64,000 bases of DNA from JAGNHN01 sp964590645 (GCA_964590645.1 CAZPYJ010000002.1:161463-225462), one strand, 5' to 3'; counted from the first letter of the stretch, positions 17,608 to 27,146 are shown. Numbers and translations: made by a program. Notes: generated by a model not told the origin, from the sequence alone.

Positions 17608-18974
17608 AAAAAACGCTTTCCTTCTTCCTGCTGCTGATCCCGCTGATGCTGGGCGCCCAGGACTTCAACGTTACCGTGAGCATCAAAGGCGCTGAAAATC
17701 GCCCCGTCCGTTTTGCCCAGTTCAAAGACCTGGACTTTCAGGTGGTGGATACCACCCGCGCCGATGAAAACGGCAGGGTGAACTTCCTGCTTGCCCCGAA
17801 TACCCCCAAAGGCCTGTTTCGGATATATACCGGAAAGGACGAATATTTTGATGTGATTTTCGGACGGGAAGACATCGAAATGGAGATCGATTATAATGAT
17901 GCCGAAAACGGGATGAACGTCATTCAATCCTTCGAAAACAAAGCCTGGTATGCCTACCTGGATATGGAATTCGATGTGATGAACCGGATGGAAATGCTCA
18001 CCCCCCTCGTCAGCCATTACCCTGAGGGCGCGCTGAAAGACTCGGCCATTGCAGAATACAATCGGATGCAACAAGAACTTCTCCGGAAAGTGCGGGAGAT
18101 CTGCGATGAAGCTCCGCAAAGCCTCGCCTGCCATATGGCCGCGGTGCGCAAACCCCCGCTGATGCCGGCCGCCATCCCTTCCACGCAACGCCTGGCCTGG
18201 CTGCAGGAGAACTACTTTGCGGGCCTGGATATGAACGATACAATGCTGCTGAATACCACTGTCTATGCCGATAAAGTAATCGACTATATCGGCACCTATG
18301 GCGACCGCAACCTCACCCAGTCAGAACTGGAAGACCGCTTCATTGTGGCCATCGACAAGCTGATGACCTATGTCCAACCTGAGCTGGGCGTGTATTCCTA
18401 CATCGTGCAGTACCTGGTGAATGGCTTTGAAAGATATAAGTTTGAGAAGGTGCTGAACCACATCGCAGAAAACTATATCACCGAGTTTTCCTGCGGGGAT
18501 GAAGACCAGAAGAAAGCCGTGGAGAAAAGGCTGGAGAGTTACCGCAGAATGGCTGTTGGAAAACAAATCCCCGAATTCTCTGTGCCGGATGCCGACGGAA
18601 ACCTGATCACCCTGGCTTCTCTGCAGGCCCCGCATCACCTCCTCCTTTTCTGGTCGTCCACCTGCCCCCATTGTACCCAGATGCTGCCCGAACTGGAGAA
18701 GATGTACCAGGGGAAACTCAGCCAGCAAATGGATATCCTGGCGGTGAGCCTCGATAAAGACAAGGCCGCCTGGCAAGAAGTGCTGAAAACAGGGAATTAT
18801 CCCTGGGTACACGTATCGGAGTTGCAGGGTTGGAATGCGAAGATCGCCAATGATTTTCACATTTATGCCACCCCCACGATGATCCTCACCGATGCCCAGG
18901 GAAAGATCATCGCCAAGCCGATTACATTGCCTGAGCTTCGGACCGAACTGCGCAACAGGGAAATAATGGATTAA
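17604..18974 (+). CDS. Secreted DUF4369/DUF5106-type thioredoxin-like protein (TlpA family)
   Basis: A 456-residue exported protein with signal peptide MKKTLSFFLLLIPLMLGAQ. The first 110 residues form a DUF4369-like beta domain, the middle is a helical DUF5106-like region, and the carboxy third is a thioredoxin fold (GKQIPEFSVPDADGN, LLLFWSSTCPHCTQMLPELEKM, YATPTMILTDAQGKI). The redox pair is CPHC at residues 354-357 and the cis-proline loop YATPT is present, so it should be redox-active in the periplasm. The partner is unknown. It is followed by a membrane glycosyltransferase after 125 bases with no clear operon link. Confidence 0.88.
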   Translation: MKKTLSFFLLLIPLMLGAQDFNVTVSIKGAENRPVRFAQFKDLDFQVVDTTRADENGRVNFLLAPNTPKGLFRIYTGKDEYFDVIFGREDIEMEIDYNDAENGMNVIQSFENKAWYAYLDMEFDVMNRMEMLTPLVSHYPEGALKDSAIAEYNRMQQELLRKVREICDEAPQSLACHMAAVRKPPLMPAAIPSTQRLAWLQENYFAGLDMNDTMLLNTTVYADKVIDYIGTYGDRNLTQSELEDRFIVAIDKLMTYVQPELGVYSYIVQYLVNGFERYKFEKVLNHIAENYITEFSCGDEDQKKAVEKRLESYRRMAVGKQIPEFSVPDADGNLITLASLQAPHHLLLFWSSTCPHCTQMLPELEKMYQGKLSQQMDILAVSLDKDKAAWQEVLKTGNYPWVHVSELQGWNAKIANDFHIYATPTMILTDAQGKIIAKPITLPELRTELRNREIMD

Positions 18975-19099
18975 TAAATCCGGGTGACAGGCAAGAAAAA
19001 CATATTTCCGGTTGCCCTGCTCATCTTTGCCGGGTCACATATAAATAAAGATATCCTGGATAGCCTGATCAATATTGGAACCCACTCAATTCCTGCCTT

Positions 19100-20689
19100 A
19101 TGATAATGCGCAGAAAAAGTCTGTTGGCCGACCTGTTCTTTCTTCTCCTCATACTGGGCTTTTCCACCGCTTATTATGATGGCTGGCTGCACCGTGAACC
19201 CCTGAATGAACATCTCTGGCGACAGACCGACTGCCTGTCTCTGACCAGGCACTATATGGAAGGGAATGGCCTCTTTGAACCGGAGATGCACATACAGCTT
19301 GCCGATGATTTGCAGAGTGGTCGCTCTGCAGGAGAATTACCCTTGCTGTACTATCTCAACGGGCAGATATGGAAAATGACAGGTGAATCATTCCTGAGCT
19401 ATCGCCTCCTTTCCCTGGCCCTCTTGTTAGGCGGACTCTTTGCTTTTTACCGCATTGTTGGTCAGATTCTTGGCAGCAACTTCTGGGGGATCGGTCTGAC
19501 GCTGCTGTTCTTTACCTTTCCGCTATTGGTAATATATGGCGCTGGCTTTTTGACTGATGGCCCGGCTTTCGCCCTGGTTTTAATGGCCCTGTACTTCATC
19601 CTGAAATACCATCAGCAAAAGAAGTGGCGGCATTTCATTTTCGCAATGCTCCTGTTTGCCCTGGCCGGAGGGATTAAAGTTTCCAGTCTGATTGCTTTTG
19701 TATTTGTGGGGATGGTGCTGGTAATGGATACGTTATGGCAACACCGTCCCTGGCGACCGGGCCTTTTCCGGGCCAAAGCTTTAGAATGGATCGGGTTTGC
19801 CTCAGTCGTCCTATTCATTTTCTTCTGGTATGCTTATGCAGCTCACTATAATCAAGTTCACGGATTCAAATACACCTTCAATCACATCTGGCCCTTTTGG
19901 TCGCTGCCACCAGGGCAATATGAATCCTGGCTGGAGGGTCTGCGCTATTATACTTCCGCCGTCTATGCTCCGCCCTGGATGATCCTGCTGCTGGCCGGCC
20001 TTTGGGTCTTCAATCTCTTCCTTCTCCAGCGCATCCCCCTCTTTGCCTGGCTTGCCAGCCTGATCACAGGATTGGGTGCCGGTGGATATTTTCTGCTTTG
20101 GGGCGCTGCATTCGGCAACCACGACTACTACCTGATTCCCCTGCTCATTCTCTTTCCTGCCATTGTCCTGCCCTTCTTCCTGTATTTGCAGGCATATTTT
20201 CCCTTACTCCTCAGAAAAAATCTTGTGCGTGCGGCTTTCCTGATATTCCTGGGACTGCAATTCACTTACGCCCTTTCGGTGGTAAAACTGAAAACCCTGG
20301 CCACCGAAGGGGAATTCCGGATGACCTTCAATCCTGCATTTGTTTCCCTGATGCGCTGGGTGAACTGGGACCATCAGCAATGGAGGCATTATTACGAGAT
20401 GCGCCCCTGGCTGATGGAGAAAGGCATCCCCGAAGATGCCCTGGTTGTTTCACTCCCCGATCCATCCTTCAATACTTCCCTCTTCCTTTCCGGCCGAAAA
20501 GGCTGGACGGATTTCAAACAATACCGCAGTACTGCCAATATAGATACCTTGCGCAGCCACGGAGCCGACTATCTGTTCATCGGAAAGGATGAATTATTGA
20601 CTGATGCCTACCTTGCCCCCTTCCTGCAGCATCCTGTGGGTCAGTTCTGGCAGATACACGTTTTTGATATCAGGAAAGAAAAACGCTGA
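19100..20689 (+). CDS. GT39/ArnT-like integral membrane glycosyltransferase
   Basis: A 529-residue polytopic membrane protein with about ten hydrophobic segments. The first periplasmic loop carries EHLWRQTDCLSLTRHYMEGN, resembling the acidic RQTD motif of PMT/ArnT-type enzymes that use polyprenyl-phosphate sugars, and the carboxy end is a soluble tail. The acceptor (lipid A, protein or polysaccharide) cannot be judged. The ATG at 19100 gives MIMRRKSLLADLFFLLL; the ATG two codons later is an equally good start. It stands alone, flanked by 125 bases upstream and 213 bases of A/T-rich DNA downstream. Confidence 0.8.
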   Translation: MIMRRKSLLADLFFLLLILGFSTAYYDGWLHREPLNEHLWRQTDCLSLTRHYMEGNGLFEPEMHIQLADDLQSGRSAGELPLLYYLNGQIWKMTGESFLSYRLLSLALLLGGLFAFYRIVGQILGSNFWGIGLTLLFFTFPLLVIYGAGFLTDGPAFALVLMALYFILKYHQQKKWRHFIFAMLLFALAGGIKVSSLIAFVFVGMVLVMDTLWQHRPWRPGLFRAKALEWIGFASVVLFIFFWYAYAAHYNQVHGFKYTFNHIWPFWSLPPGQYESWLEGLRYYTSAVYAPPWMILLLAGLWVFNLFLLQRIPLFAWLASLITGLGAGGYFLLWGAAFGNHDYYLIPLLILFPAIVLPFFLYLQAYFPLLLRKNLVRAAFLIFLGLQFTYALSVVKLKTLATEGEFRMTFNPAFVSLMRWVNWDHQQWRHYYEMRPWLMEKGIPEDALVVSLPDPSFNTSLFLSGRKGWTDFKQYRSTANIDTLRSHGADYLFIGKDELLTDAYLAPFLQHPVGQFWQIHVFDIRKEKR

Positions 20690-20902
20690 TATTCAGATGC
20701 AAACCTAAGGTGTGGGATTGGGCCTCATTGTCAATGATAGGACAGAACAATTCAGTCCTGCAATGGTCTGCATCTATTAAGTTACAAGGATTCTAAATTC
20801 CGAAAAGGCTTTTCTTTTCTTCGGAAATGCTATATCTTCACATTTTATAAATCGGCATATAAGATATACATAAGTGCATAATATGTAAAAAAATAGTTAT
20901 TT

Positions 20903-21853
20903 ATGAAAACCTTGAAAAACATTGCATTACAAGGCTTGCTGACCTTAGGCATCCTTTTTTCATCCTGCATTAATCAGGATAAAAAGGAAGAACAAGCAGC
21001 TGAAAGTGCTCCTTTGAGCACGATCGTGGTGGATACCATTACCCTGAGCGGGGCCTATGCCCTGAATTCCCTGATGAAAAACTGGGTAACGGCCTTCAAT
21101 GATGTGTATCCCAATGTCTTCATTCAAATCAGCAATGAAGATGCGGTTGAGGCTATGGACAAAGCTTCACGGAATGAGCTTGATCTGGTAATGATATCTT
21201 CCGAAGAGCAGATTGACCCTCAAATGTGGAAAATGCCCCTGGCCAGGACGGGAGTCGTACTGATGTATAATGTACAGAATCCCTATGCAGCGCAGATACA
21301 GCAGATTGGATTGACAAAAGAAAAGCTGAAAGCGATTTTCACTGCAGAGGAGCCCCCGGCCTGGGGCGATTATTTTGGAGAAGCGGGGGAAACAGAAATG
21401 TCCGTATTCAGAAGGGAGGACAATGCAGGCGCCCACCGGACACTGGTAAAATTCCTTGGAATTGAGGAAGGAACAATGCAGGGGCAAATGAAGGAAGGAG
21501 AGCAAGAGATGTGTATGGGGATCAGGGATAATATTCTGGCTATAGGCTATTGCAATCTGAGTACGGTGTATGACCTGGGAAAACTTGAGCTGCGTTCCCA
21601 CGTGGGTATTATGCCCTGCGACCTGAATGCAAACGGTCGCATTGATGCCAAAGAAGAAATCCCTACTGATTACGAAGAGATCATCCGCACCTTCTGCCTG
21701 GGGAAGTATCCCACTGATCTCTGCCGTGTTTTATTTGTGGTGGCTCCTGTAGCTCCCGTGGATCCGGTGGTTAATGCCTTCCTTGATTTTTGCCTGGGAG
21801 AGGGCCAGAATGCCATCGATTCATTGGCCTATGCCCGACTGAGACCCAGTTAG
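20903..21853 (+). CDS. PstS-like substrate-binding lipoprotein with an EF-hand-like loop
   Basis: A 316-residue lipoprotein; the signal ends in the lipobox LFSSC. The mature part follows the phosphate-binding PBP-like fold: TITLSGAYALNSLMKNWVTAF, IQISNEDAVEAMDKASRNELDLVMIS, GVVLMYNVQNPYAAQI, and FRREDNAGAHRTLVKFLG, where the serine/arginine loop lies. Unusually, it contains an EF-hand-like calcium loop, CDLNANGRIDAKEEI. No pstCAB or phoU genes adjoin it, so it is an orphan binding protein; phosphate as ligand is inference only. The upstream 213 bases are A/T-rich with no clear promoter match. Confidence 0.78.
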   Translation: MKTLKNIALQGLLTLGILFSSCINQDKKEEQAAESAPLSTIVVDTITLSGAYALNSLMKNWVTAFNDVYPNVFIQISNEDAVEAMDKASRNELDLVMISSEEQIDPQMWKMPLARTGVVLMYNVQNPYAAQIQQIGLTKEKLKAIFTAEEPPAWGDYFGEAGETEMSVFRREDNAGAHRTLVKFLGIEEGTMQGQMKEGEQEMCMGIRDNILAIGYCNLSTVYDLGKLELRSHVGIMPCDLNANGRIDAKEEIPTDYEEIIRTFCLGKYPTDLCRVLFVVAPVAPVDPVVNAFLDFCLGEGQNAIDSLAYARLRPS

Positions 21854-21912
21854 CCGCCTTCATCCGAAGCGTGTCTGGCATACATCCAGGCCCTTACCAT
21901 CGCCGACTTTAT

Positions 21913-21920
21913 TAGCTTTG
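21913..21920 (+). promoter_or_regulatory. Candidate -7 element (TAGCTTTG) before the sirtuin gene
   Basis: TAGCTTTG matches TAnnTTTG and ends 23 bases before the ATG at 21944. No good -33 TTTG is seen at the proper distance. Confidence 0.35.
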
Positions 21921-21943
21921 AGGGCATTATTTTATTTCTGCCT

Positions 21944-22630
21944 ATGAGAAGAATAGCCATACTCACCGGTGCCGGGATCAGCAAGGAAAGCGGGATTGCC
22001 ACTTTCCGCGACGACGATGGCCTTTGGCGCAATTATCGTTTCCAGGATATGGCCACCCCGGAGGCCTGGCATAGAGATCCGGCCCTGGTGACGGAGTTTT
22101 ACAATATGCGGCGGAAAAATGTCATCGAATCGGAACCCAACCCCGGCCACCTGAGCCTGGTGGATCTGGAACAAAAGTATCAGGTGGATATCATTACCCA
22201 GAATGTGGACGACCTGCACGAAAGGGCAGGTTCTTCCCATATCCTGCACCTTCACGGAGAGATCAGAAAAGTGCGTTCCTCCCTGGATGAGAACCTGATT
22301 TATGAGGTGGACGGCTGGGAGGTGAACATAGGTGACTGCTGCGAACTGGGTTCCCAACTGCGCCCGCATATCGTATGGTTTGGCGAACCCGTGCCGATGA
22401 TCATCGAAGCCGGCCGTATCGCACGCCAGGCGGATATCTTCATCGTGATTGGCACCAGCCTGATGGTCTATCCCGCTGCAGGCCTGCTCTACGAAGTGAA
22501 TCCCGCCATCCCGAAATACCTCATCGATCCGGAAGCTATCCCTGCCTATGGAGTGGAGAACCTGGAGATTATCCGGGCTACGGCCTCTGTTGGCGTGCCC
22601 CAGCTGGTGAAGCGATTGCTGGATACTTAA
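21944..22630 (+). CDS. cobB: Sir2-family NAD-dependent protein deacylase
   Basis: A 228-residue sirtuin that removes acyl groups from lysines with NAD+ in the cytosol. The Rossmann motif GAGISKESGIATFRD, the catalytic region ITQNVDDLHERAGSSHILHLHGE and the FGEPVP and GTSLMVYPAAGL motifs are intact. EFYNMRR carries the Tyr-x-x-Arg pair that marks class III enzymes preferring succinyl or malonyl groups. The small zinc-binding insertion is eroded: between the HLHGE motif and FGEPVP there is only a CC pair instead of two CxxC motifs, so zinc is probably not bound. It is convergent with argJ. Confidence 0.93.
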   Translation: MRRIAILTGAGISKESGIATFRDDDGLWRNYRFQDMATPEAWHRDPALVTEFYNMRRKNVIESEPNPGHLSLVDLEQKYQVDIITQNVDDLHERAGSSHILHLHGEIRKVRSSLDENLIYEVDGWEVNIGDCCELGSQLRPHIVWFGEPVPMIIEAGRIARQADIFIVIGTSLMVYPAAGLLYEVNPAIPKYLIDPEAIPAYGVENLEIIRATASVGVPQLVKRLLDT

Positions 22631-22671
22631 GCCCTGAAACCGTCGAAACGCGCAGGCATTGATTTGCTTGA

Positions 22672-23883
22672 TCAGGTGGTATAGACCGAATTGAAAAGCA
22701 CATAATCCGTCGTCAGGTCAGTACCCCAGCCAATGGCGGAAGCATCTCCTTCGTTGAGCACCATACGAATATGGATATGGGACTCGCGGAGCAGGCGCTT
22801 CATAAAGTTGCGGTCGAAGGCATAAGGAACTCCCTGTTTCAGTACCTGAACCTGGGTTTTCTCATCTCCGAGGAATAAATCCACCCGGGTATAGTCGAAA
22901 TCCACCCCGGCATTGCCTGCCGCCGCTACGATGCGCCCCCAATTGGGATCACGGCCGAACATCGCGGTTTTCACCAGGGTAGAGTCCGAAATCTCACGCA
23001 CAATCCTTCTGGCCTTTTCCACGTCATTGGCCTTTTCTACCTCATACTGGACAAATTTCGAGGAGCCTTCTCCATCCGACACGATGAGCTTGGCCAGGTG
23101 GGACATCAGTTCAAGCAATTGCTGACGGAAAACACCATAAGATGCCTGGGAGGCTTCGCTGATCAGATCGTTGCCCGCCATTCCATTGGCCAGCACCACC
23201 ACCATATCATTGGTAGAAGTATCCCCATCCACCGTGATCATATTAAAGCTTTCATCCGCACATTCCTGCACGGTTTTTTGCAGCAGAGATGGTTCGATGG
23301 CCGCATCGGTGACGATGAAGGCCAGCATTGTCCCCATATTCGGATGAATCATTCCGGAGCCTTTGGCCACCCCGCCCATATTCACTTCATATTCATCGAG
23401 AAAGAATTCCACGAAACCTTCCTTGGCAAAGGTATCTGTGGTCAGGATGGCATTGGCTACCAGGGTGCCTGCACTTGATTTTTTGGAAATTTTATTGGCG
23501 TTGTCCTTGATCCCTTCCACGATATCTTCGGTAGGAAAGGGTTCTCCGATAATCCCGGTGGAAGCCACGATCACGGATTCAGGGGCAATCCCGTACTCCT
23601 TCGCCAGGGTTTCTGCCATTGCCACAGCACCCAGGTAGCCTTGTTCTCCCGTGCAGGCGTTGGCATTGCCGGCATTGATAATGATGGCCTGCGCTGTGCC
23701 GTCGGCAGCGTGCTTCTTCGATAGCTTAATGGGCTCTGCCACTACCTGGTTCCGGGTGAAAACGGCGCCTACGCTTCCAGGCTGTTCCGAATAGATGATG
23801 GCCAGGTCGCGGCGCATTGATTTAACCCCGGTATGGGCACCCCAGCATTTGATTCCTCTGACATTCGTAATGTTCTTGATCAT
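22672..23883 (-). CDS. argJ: Bifunctional ornithine acetyltransferase / N-acetylglutamate synthase
   Basis: A 403-residue ArgJ. It recycles the acetyl group from N-acetylornithine to glutamate, and bifunctional forms also use acetyl-CoA. Family segments include GAVFTRNQVVAEPIKLSK, AIIINAGNANACTGEQG and the self-cleavage region HPNMGTMLAFIVTDA. The threonine nucleophile is Thr185. It is preceded by glycine (G-T) where most family members have alanine (A-T), so autocleavage would occur at Gly-Thr. It is the last gene of argB-argD-argC-argJ, 33 bases after argC, and the gap is T-rich. No separate argA or argE is visible, consistent with the cyclic route. Confidence 0.96.
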   Translation of the reverse strand: MIKNITNVRGIKCWGAHTGVKSMRRDLAIIYSEQPGSVGAVFTRNQVVAEPIKLSKKHAADGTAQAIIINAGNANACTGEQGYLGAVAMAETLAKEYGIAPESVIVASTGIIGEPFPTEDIVEGIKDNANKISKKSSAGTLVANAILTTDTFAKEGFVEFFLDEYEVNMGGVAKGSGMIHPNMGTMLAFIVTDAAIEPSLLQKTVQECADESFNMITVDGDTSTNDMVVVLANGMAGNDLISEASQASYGVFRQQLLELMSHLAKLIVSDGEGSSKFVQYEVEKANDVEKARRIVREISDSTLVKTAMFGRDPNWGRIVAAAGNAGVDFDYTRVDLFLGDEKTQVQVLKQGVPYAFDRNFMKRLLRESHIHIRMVLNEGDASAIGWGTDLTTDYVLFNSVYTT

Positions 23884-23916
23884 TTTTTTTATTTTTTTTG
23901 ACGATGAAATTCATCC

Positions 23917-24954
23917 TCAGGGTTTTAAGGGAATGTGAGTCAGCCCCATTGTTTCCTGGAGACCTAAAATCAGATTCATATTCTGCACTGCGGCCCCCGC
24001 CGCTCCCTTGACAAGATTGTCGATGGCGCTGACCAACAGCAGGTTACCGGTACGTGCATCAATGGTGTAGTAAAGATCACAATAATTCGATCCTCTCACC
24101 TCCTTGATGGAAGGCGGTATGGAGGTGAGTCGAACAAATGGCTTGTCCCGGTACGTCTCTGTATAAAGCTCATCCAAATCCTTTTGCACAATATCCCTGA
24201 GCGGCCGGGCATAAATGGTGCTCAGAATACCCCGGTCCACCGGGAGCAGGTGGGGTTGAAACTGTACCCGTGTTTTGTGTCCACTGATGCGATGCAGGAT
24301 GTCCTCTATCTCAATCGTATGCCGGTGTGTTTTCAGGCCATAAGCTTTAAAATTATCATAGACATTCGGGAAGTGGGTGATGGCAGAAGCTTTGACCCCT
24401 GCCCCGGTAATACCGGTTTTGGCATCAACGATGATCCGGTCTGAGGCAATCCATCCTGTCTTCAACAAAGGTGCGAGGGCCAGGATGGCACCCGTGGGAA
24501 AACAACCCGGATTGGCCACCAGTCGGCTGCCGGAAATCTCATCACTGAAAAATTCGGGTAGTCCGTATGCCGCATCTGAAATTCCCTGCGGATAGTTGTG
24601 CGTCATTTTATACCACTCTTCATAATCCGCCGCATTACTTAGCCGGAAATCCCCGCTCAGGTCCACTACCGGAAAGGGAGCGTTGGTGAAGGCTTTCACC
24701 ATATCCATAGAAACCCCGTGGGGTAGTGCCAGAAAGACCAGGTCCGGCTTGAGAGCCGGCACATCTGCGGCTTTGCTGAGCCTGAGGTGGCAGATGTTCC
24801 TGAACTGGGGATGAATTTCAGAGAAATCTTTTCCTGTTTGACTTTCCGAGGTGATGGCAATGATTTCGGCCTGGGGATGGCCCAGGAGCAGGCGCACCAG
24901 TTCCGAACCGGTGTATCCGCTTGCCCCGATAATGGCAATTTTTATCTTATGCAT
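23917..24954 (-). CDS. argC: N-acetyl-gamma-glutamyl-phosphate reductase
   Basis: The 345-residue NADPH-dependent reductase for the third step of arginine biosynthesis. The amino end has the nucleotide loop IIGASGYTGSELVRLLLGHP; the catalytic cysteine is in LVANPGCFPTGAILALAP; the later GITGAGVKASAITHFPNV and NLVKGAAGAAVQNMNLI are standard. The start overlaps the end of argD by eight bases, which supports co-translation within the arg operon. Confidence 0.97.
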   Translation of the reverse strand: MHKIKIAIIGASGYTGSELVRLLLGHPQAEIIAITSESQTGKDFSEIHPQFRNICHLRLSKAADVPALKPDLVFLALPHGVSMDMVKAFTNAPFPVVDLSGDFRLSNAADYEEWYKMTHNYPQGISDAAYGLPEFFSDEISGSRLVANPGCFPTGAILALAPLLKTGWIASDRIIVDAKTGITGAGVKASAITHFPNVYDNFKAYGLKTHRHTIEIEDILHRISGHKTRVQFQPHLLPVDRGILSTIYARPLRDIVQKDLDELYTETYRDKPFVRLTSIPPSIKEVRGSNYCDLYYTIDARTGNLLLVSAIDNLVKGAAGAAVQNMNLILGLQETMGLTHIPLKP

Positions 24955-26137
24955 TTTGAATATTGTTTAAGGCGGTGTGTGTAACATTAACAAGCTGGTC
25001 GATCTCTTCGTAGCTTATGACCAATGGAGGCACAAGTCGCAGGATATTGCCTGCAGTGGCATTGGCCAAGACCCCCAGCCGGAGCATTTCCTGCACCACC
25101 GGTGCAGCTTTGGTATGGAGGACGACACCCAGCATCAGGCCGAGGCCCCGCACCTTCTCGATGAGCGGATGCTTTAAGTCGTAGAGGGCTTTCTTCAAAT
25201 ATTTGCCTTTGCGAATGGCTTCCAGTACAAGGTCTTCCTCTTCGATCACATCCAGGTTTGCCAGTGCGGCGGCACATACCAGCGGATTTCCTCCGAAGGT
25301 GGAGCCGTGGTCTCCGTAAGTGATCGCATCTGCGGCTTTTTGCATTGCCAGCACGGCTCCGATGGGAACCCCACCCCCCAGGCCTTTGGCCAGGCATAGC
25401 AGATCGGGCTGGATGCCGAAATGGTCTTTAGCAAACATTTCTCCGGTGCGGGCGATCCCGCATTGTACCTCATCCAGGATGAATAGGATATCCCTTGACT
25501 GGCAAAGTGCGCTAACTTCCTGAAGGAAATGGCGGTCGGCCACATTGATGCCGCCCTCCCCCTGCACCGGTTCCAAAATGACAGCGGCAATTTCCTTATT
25601 GAGCATCTTTTCGAGTGCGGCAACATCATTGAAGGGAACCTTATGAAATCCGGATGGAATGGGTTCAAAACCCTGCTGGTAGGCTTCCTTTCCGGCGGCC
25701 AGGGTAGCCAGGGTGCGGCCGTGAAAGGCATTATCCATATACACGATGCCCCCACCCTTCCCTTGCTTGTGGGCATATTTTCGGGCAATCTTAAAGGCGC
25801 CTTCCACGGCTTCTGCACCGCTGTTTGAGAGAAATACACGATCCATCCCGCTGAGTTTGGCCAGGCGTTCGCAGAGCCGGGCCAGGGGCTCACTGAGATA
25901 AAAGTTGGAAATATGCATCAGCTTTCCGGCCTGCTGGCGGAGGGCTTCCACCACCTTGGGGTGACAATGTCCCACATTATTCACGGCAATACCGGCCAGG
26001 GCATCCAGGTATTCATTCCCCTCTGTATCCCATACCCTGCAGCCTTTGGCAGTGGCCAGCACAAGCGGATAGCGACGGTAAGTTTGCAGGTGGTATTCCT
26101 GATCAATATTGTGTAAAGATTTGGCATCAGTTTTCAT
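24947..26137 (-). CDS. argD: Acetylornithine aminotransferase
   Basis: A 396-residue PLP enzyme (class III aminotransferase) making N-acetylornithine. The PLP-binding lysine is in LLCLAKGLGGGVPIGAVLA; the preceding ILDEVQCGIARTGEMFA and the earlier LSNSGAEAVEGAFKIARKY are typical of the family. Some family members also act in lysine or succinylornithine metabolism, but the position between argB and argC fixes the arginine role. Its end overlaps argC. Confidence 0.97.
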   Translation of the reverse strand: MKTDAKSLHNIDQEYHLQTYRRYPLVLATAKGCRVWDTEGNEYLDALAGIAVNNVGHCHPKVVEALRQQAGKLMHISNFYLSEPLARLCERLAKLSGMDRVFLSNSGAEAVEGAFKIARKYAHKQGKGGGIVYMDNAFHGRTLATLAAGKEAYQQGFEPIPSGFHKVPFNDVAALEKMLNKEIAAVILEPVQGEGGINVADRHFLQEVSALCQSRDILFILDEVQCGIARTGEMFAKDHFGIQPDLLCLAKGLGGGVPIGAVLAMQKAADAITYGDHGSTFGGNPLVCAAALANLDVIEEEDLVLEAIRKGKYLKKALYDLKHPLIEKVRGLGLMLGVVLHTKAAPVVQEMLRLGVLANATAGNILRLVPPLVISYEEIDQLVNVTHTALNNIQNA

Positions 26138-26147
26138 TTGGATGTAA

Positions 26148-26972
26148 TTAGAGTTTAATCCTTGTTCCGGTTGGAATATGTTTCATTGAATCAACGATTT
26201 GCTGCGGTTGTGTGCCATTGATGATACGCACATTCCCCACCCCTTTGCTGAGAGCCGAAAAACAGGCTTCAATCTTTGGGATCATCCCGCCTTTTATGAT
26301 ATTGTCAGTCATCATTTTTTTCCCCTGAGAAATAGATACTTCTCTTAAAAGAGAGTTCGTATCGCCGGGATTCATCATTATGCCGTCGATATCGCTCAGA
26401 ATTAAAAAGAGATCTGCCTGAAGGGCTGCGGCAACAGCACCGGCAAACATATCTGCATTCACATTGTACTCTTCTCCGTCTTCTCCCTGCGCCAGGCAGG
26501 TAAGTACAGGCAGGTAGTGTGCTTCGAGGAGCAAATGGAGGAGCACAGGATCAATTGTACTGATATCGCCCACCGATCCAAGGTCAATCTGTTTTCCTTC
26601 CGGACTTTGGTGCAAGCGTTTTACGGCCGTGGCCATTCTTCCATCCTTGCCGGAAAGTCCAACAGCCCTGCATCCCGCCTTGTTAAGCAGGCTAACCAGG
26701 TTGCCGTTGACCCAACCTTTCAGAGCCATTTCGGTATAGCGGAGCGCCTCAGGACTGGTTTGCCGGTGGCCACCGATGAAGGTGCTTTCCATCCCGGCCA
26801 TTGCCAGGGTTTCAGCGATAAAGGGCCCTCCTCCGTGCACCAGAACAATACGGTATTCACTGCTGTGTATTTCAGCAATAATGCGTATCACTTCATCACG
26901 GATAGCTTCGTCGGTCATCGCATTGCCGCCATATTTCACAACACATAGCTTGTAATTCCTTGCTTCTGTCAT
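26148..26972 (-). CDS. argB: Acetylglutamate kinase
   Basis: A 274-residue amino-acid kinase phosphorylating N-acetylglutamate with ATP. It shows VVKYGGNAMTD, LVHGGGPFIAETL, the binding loop NVNADMFAGAVAAALQADLF and ILSDIDGIM. It is the first gene of the arg run, with a ten-base gap to argD. The usual amino-terminal helix of arginine-inhibited hexameric enzymes is short here, so feedback inhibition is uncertain. The 209-base region upstream is shared with a divergent TetR gene and contains the inverted repeat TGCAA-ATA-TTGCA. Confidence 0.97.
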   Translation of the reverse strand: MTEARNYKLCVVKYGGNAMTDEAIRDEVIRIIAEIHSSEYRIVLVHGGGPFIAETLAMAGMESTFIGGHRQTSPEALRYTEMALKGWVNGNLVSLLNKAGCRAVGLSGKDGRMATAVKRLHQSPEGKQIDLGSVGDISTIDPVLLHLLLEAHYLPVLTCLAQGEDGEEYNVNADMFAGAVAAALQADLFLILSDIDGIMMNPGDTNSLLREVSISQGKKMMTDNIIKGGMIPKIEACFSALSKGVGNVRIINGTQPQQIVDSMKHIPTGTRIKL

Positions 26973-27026
26973 AGTTTGATTTCAAATATTGATGATCCCC
27001 ACATCATACGGATTATTTCTGTAAAA

Positions 27027-27039
27027 TGCAAATATTGCA
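27027..27039. promoter_or_regulatory. Inverted repeat TGCAA-N3-TTGCA, candidate arginine-repressor-like operator
   Basis: Five-base arms TGCAA and TTGCA flank ATA, 55 bases upstream of argB in the divergent argB/tetR gap. ArgR boxes in other bacteria are similar A/T-rich palindromes of 16-18 bases, but no argR gene is in the window and the arms are short. The TetR pair could equally bind here. Confidence 0.3.
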
Positions 27040-27146
27040 ATGAATCTATGCAAAGCGATGCCAGTGTCCAATGTATCCCTGGCGTTTCATTTTGTGACAC
27101 CCGGAAACATTCTGCACATAAAGTGTTTCCCCGTAGCAGATGTTAT

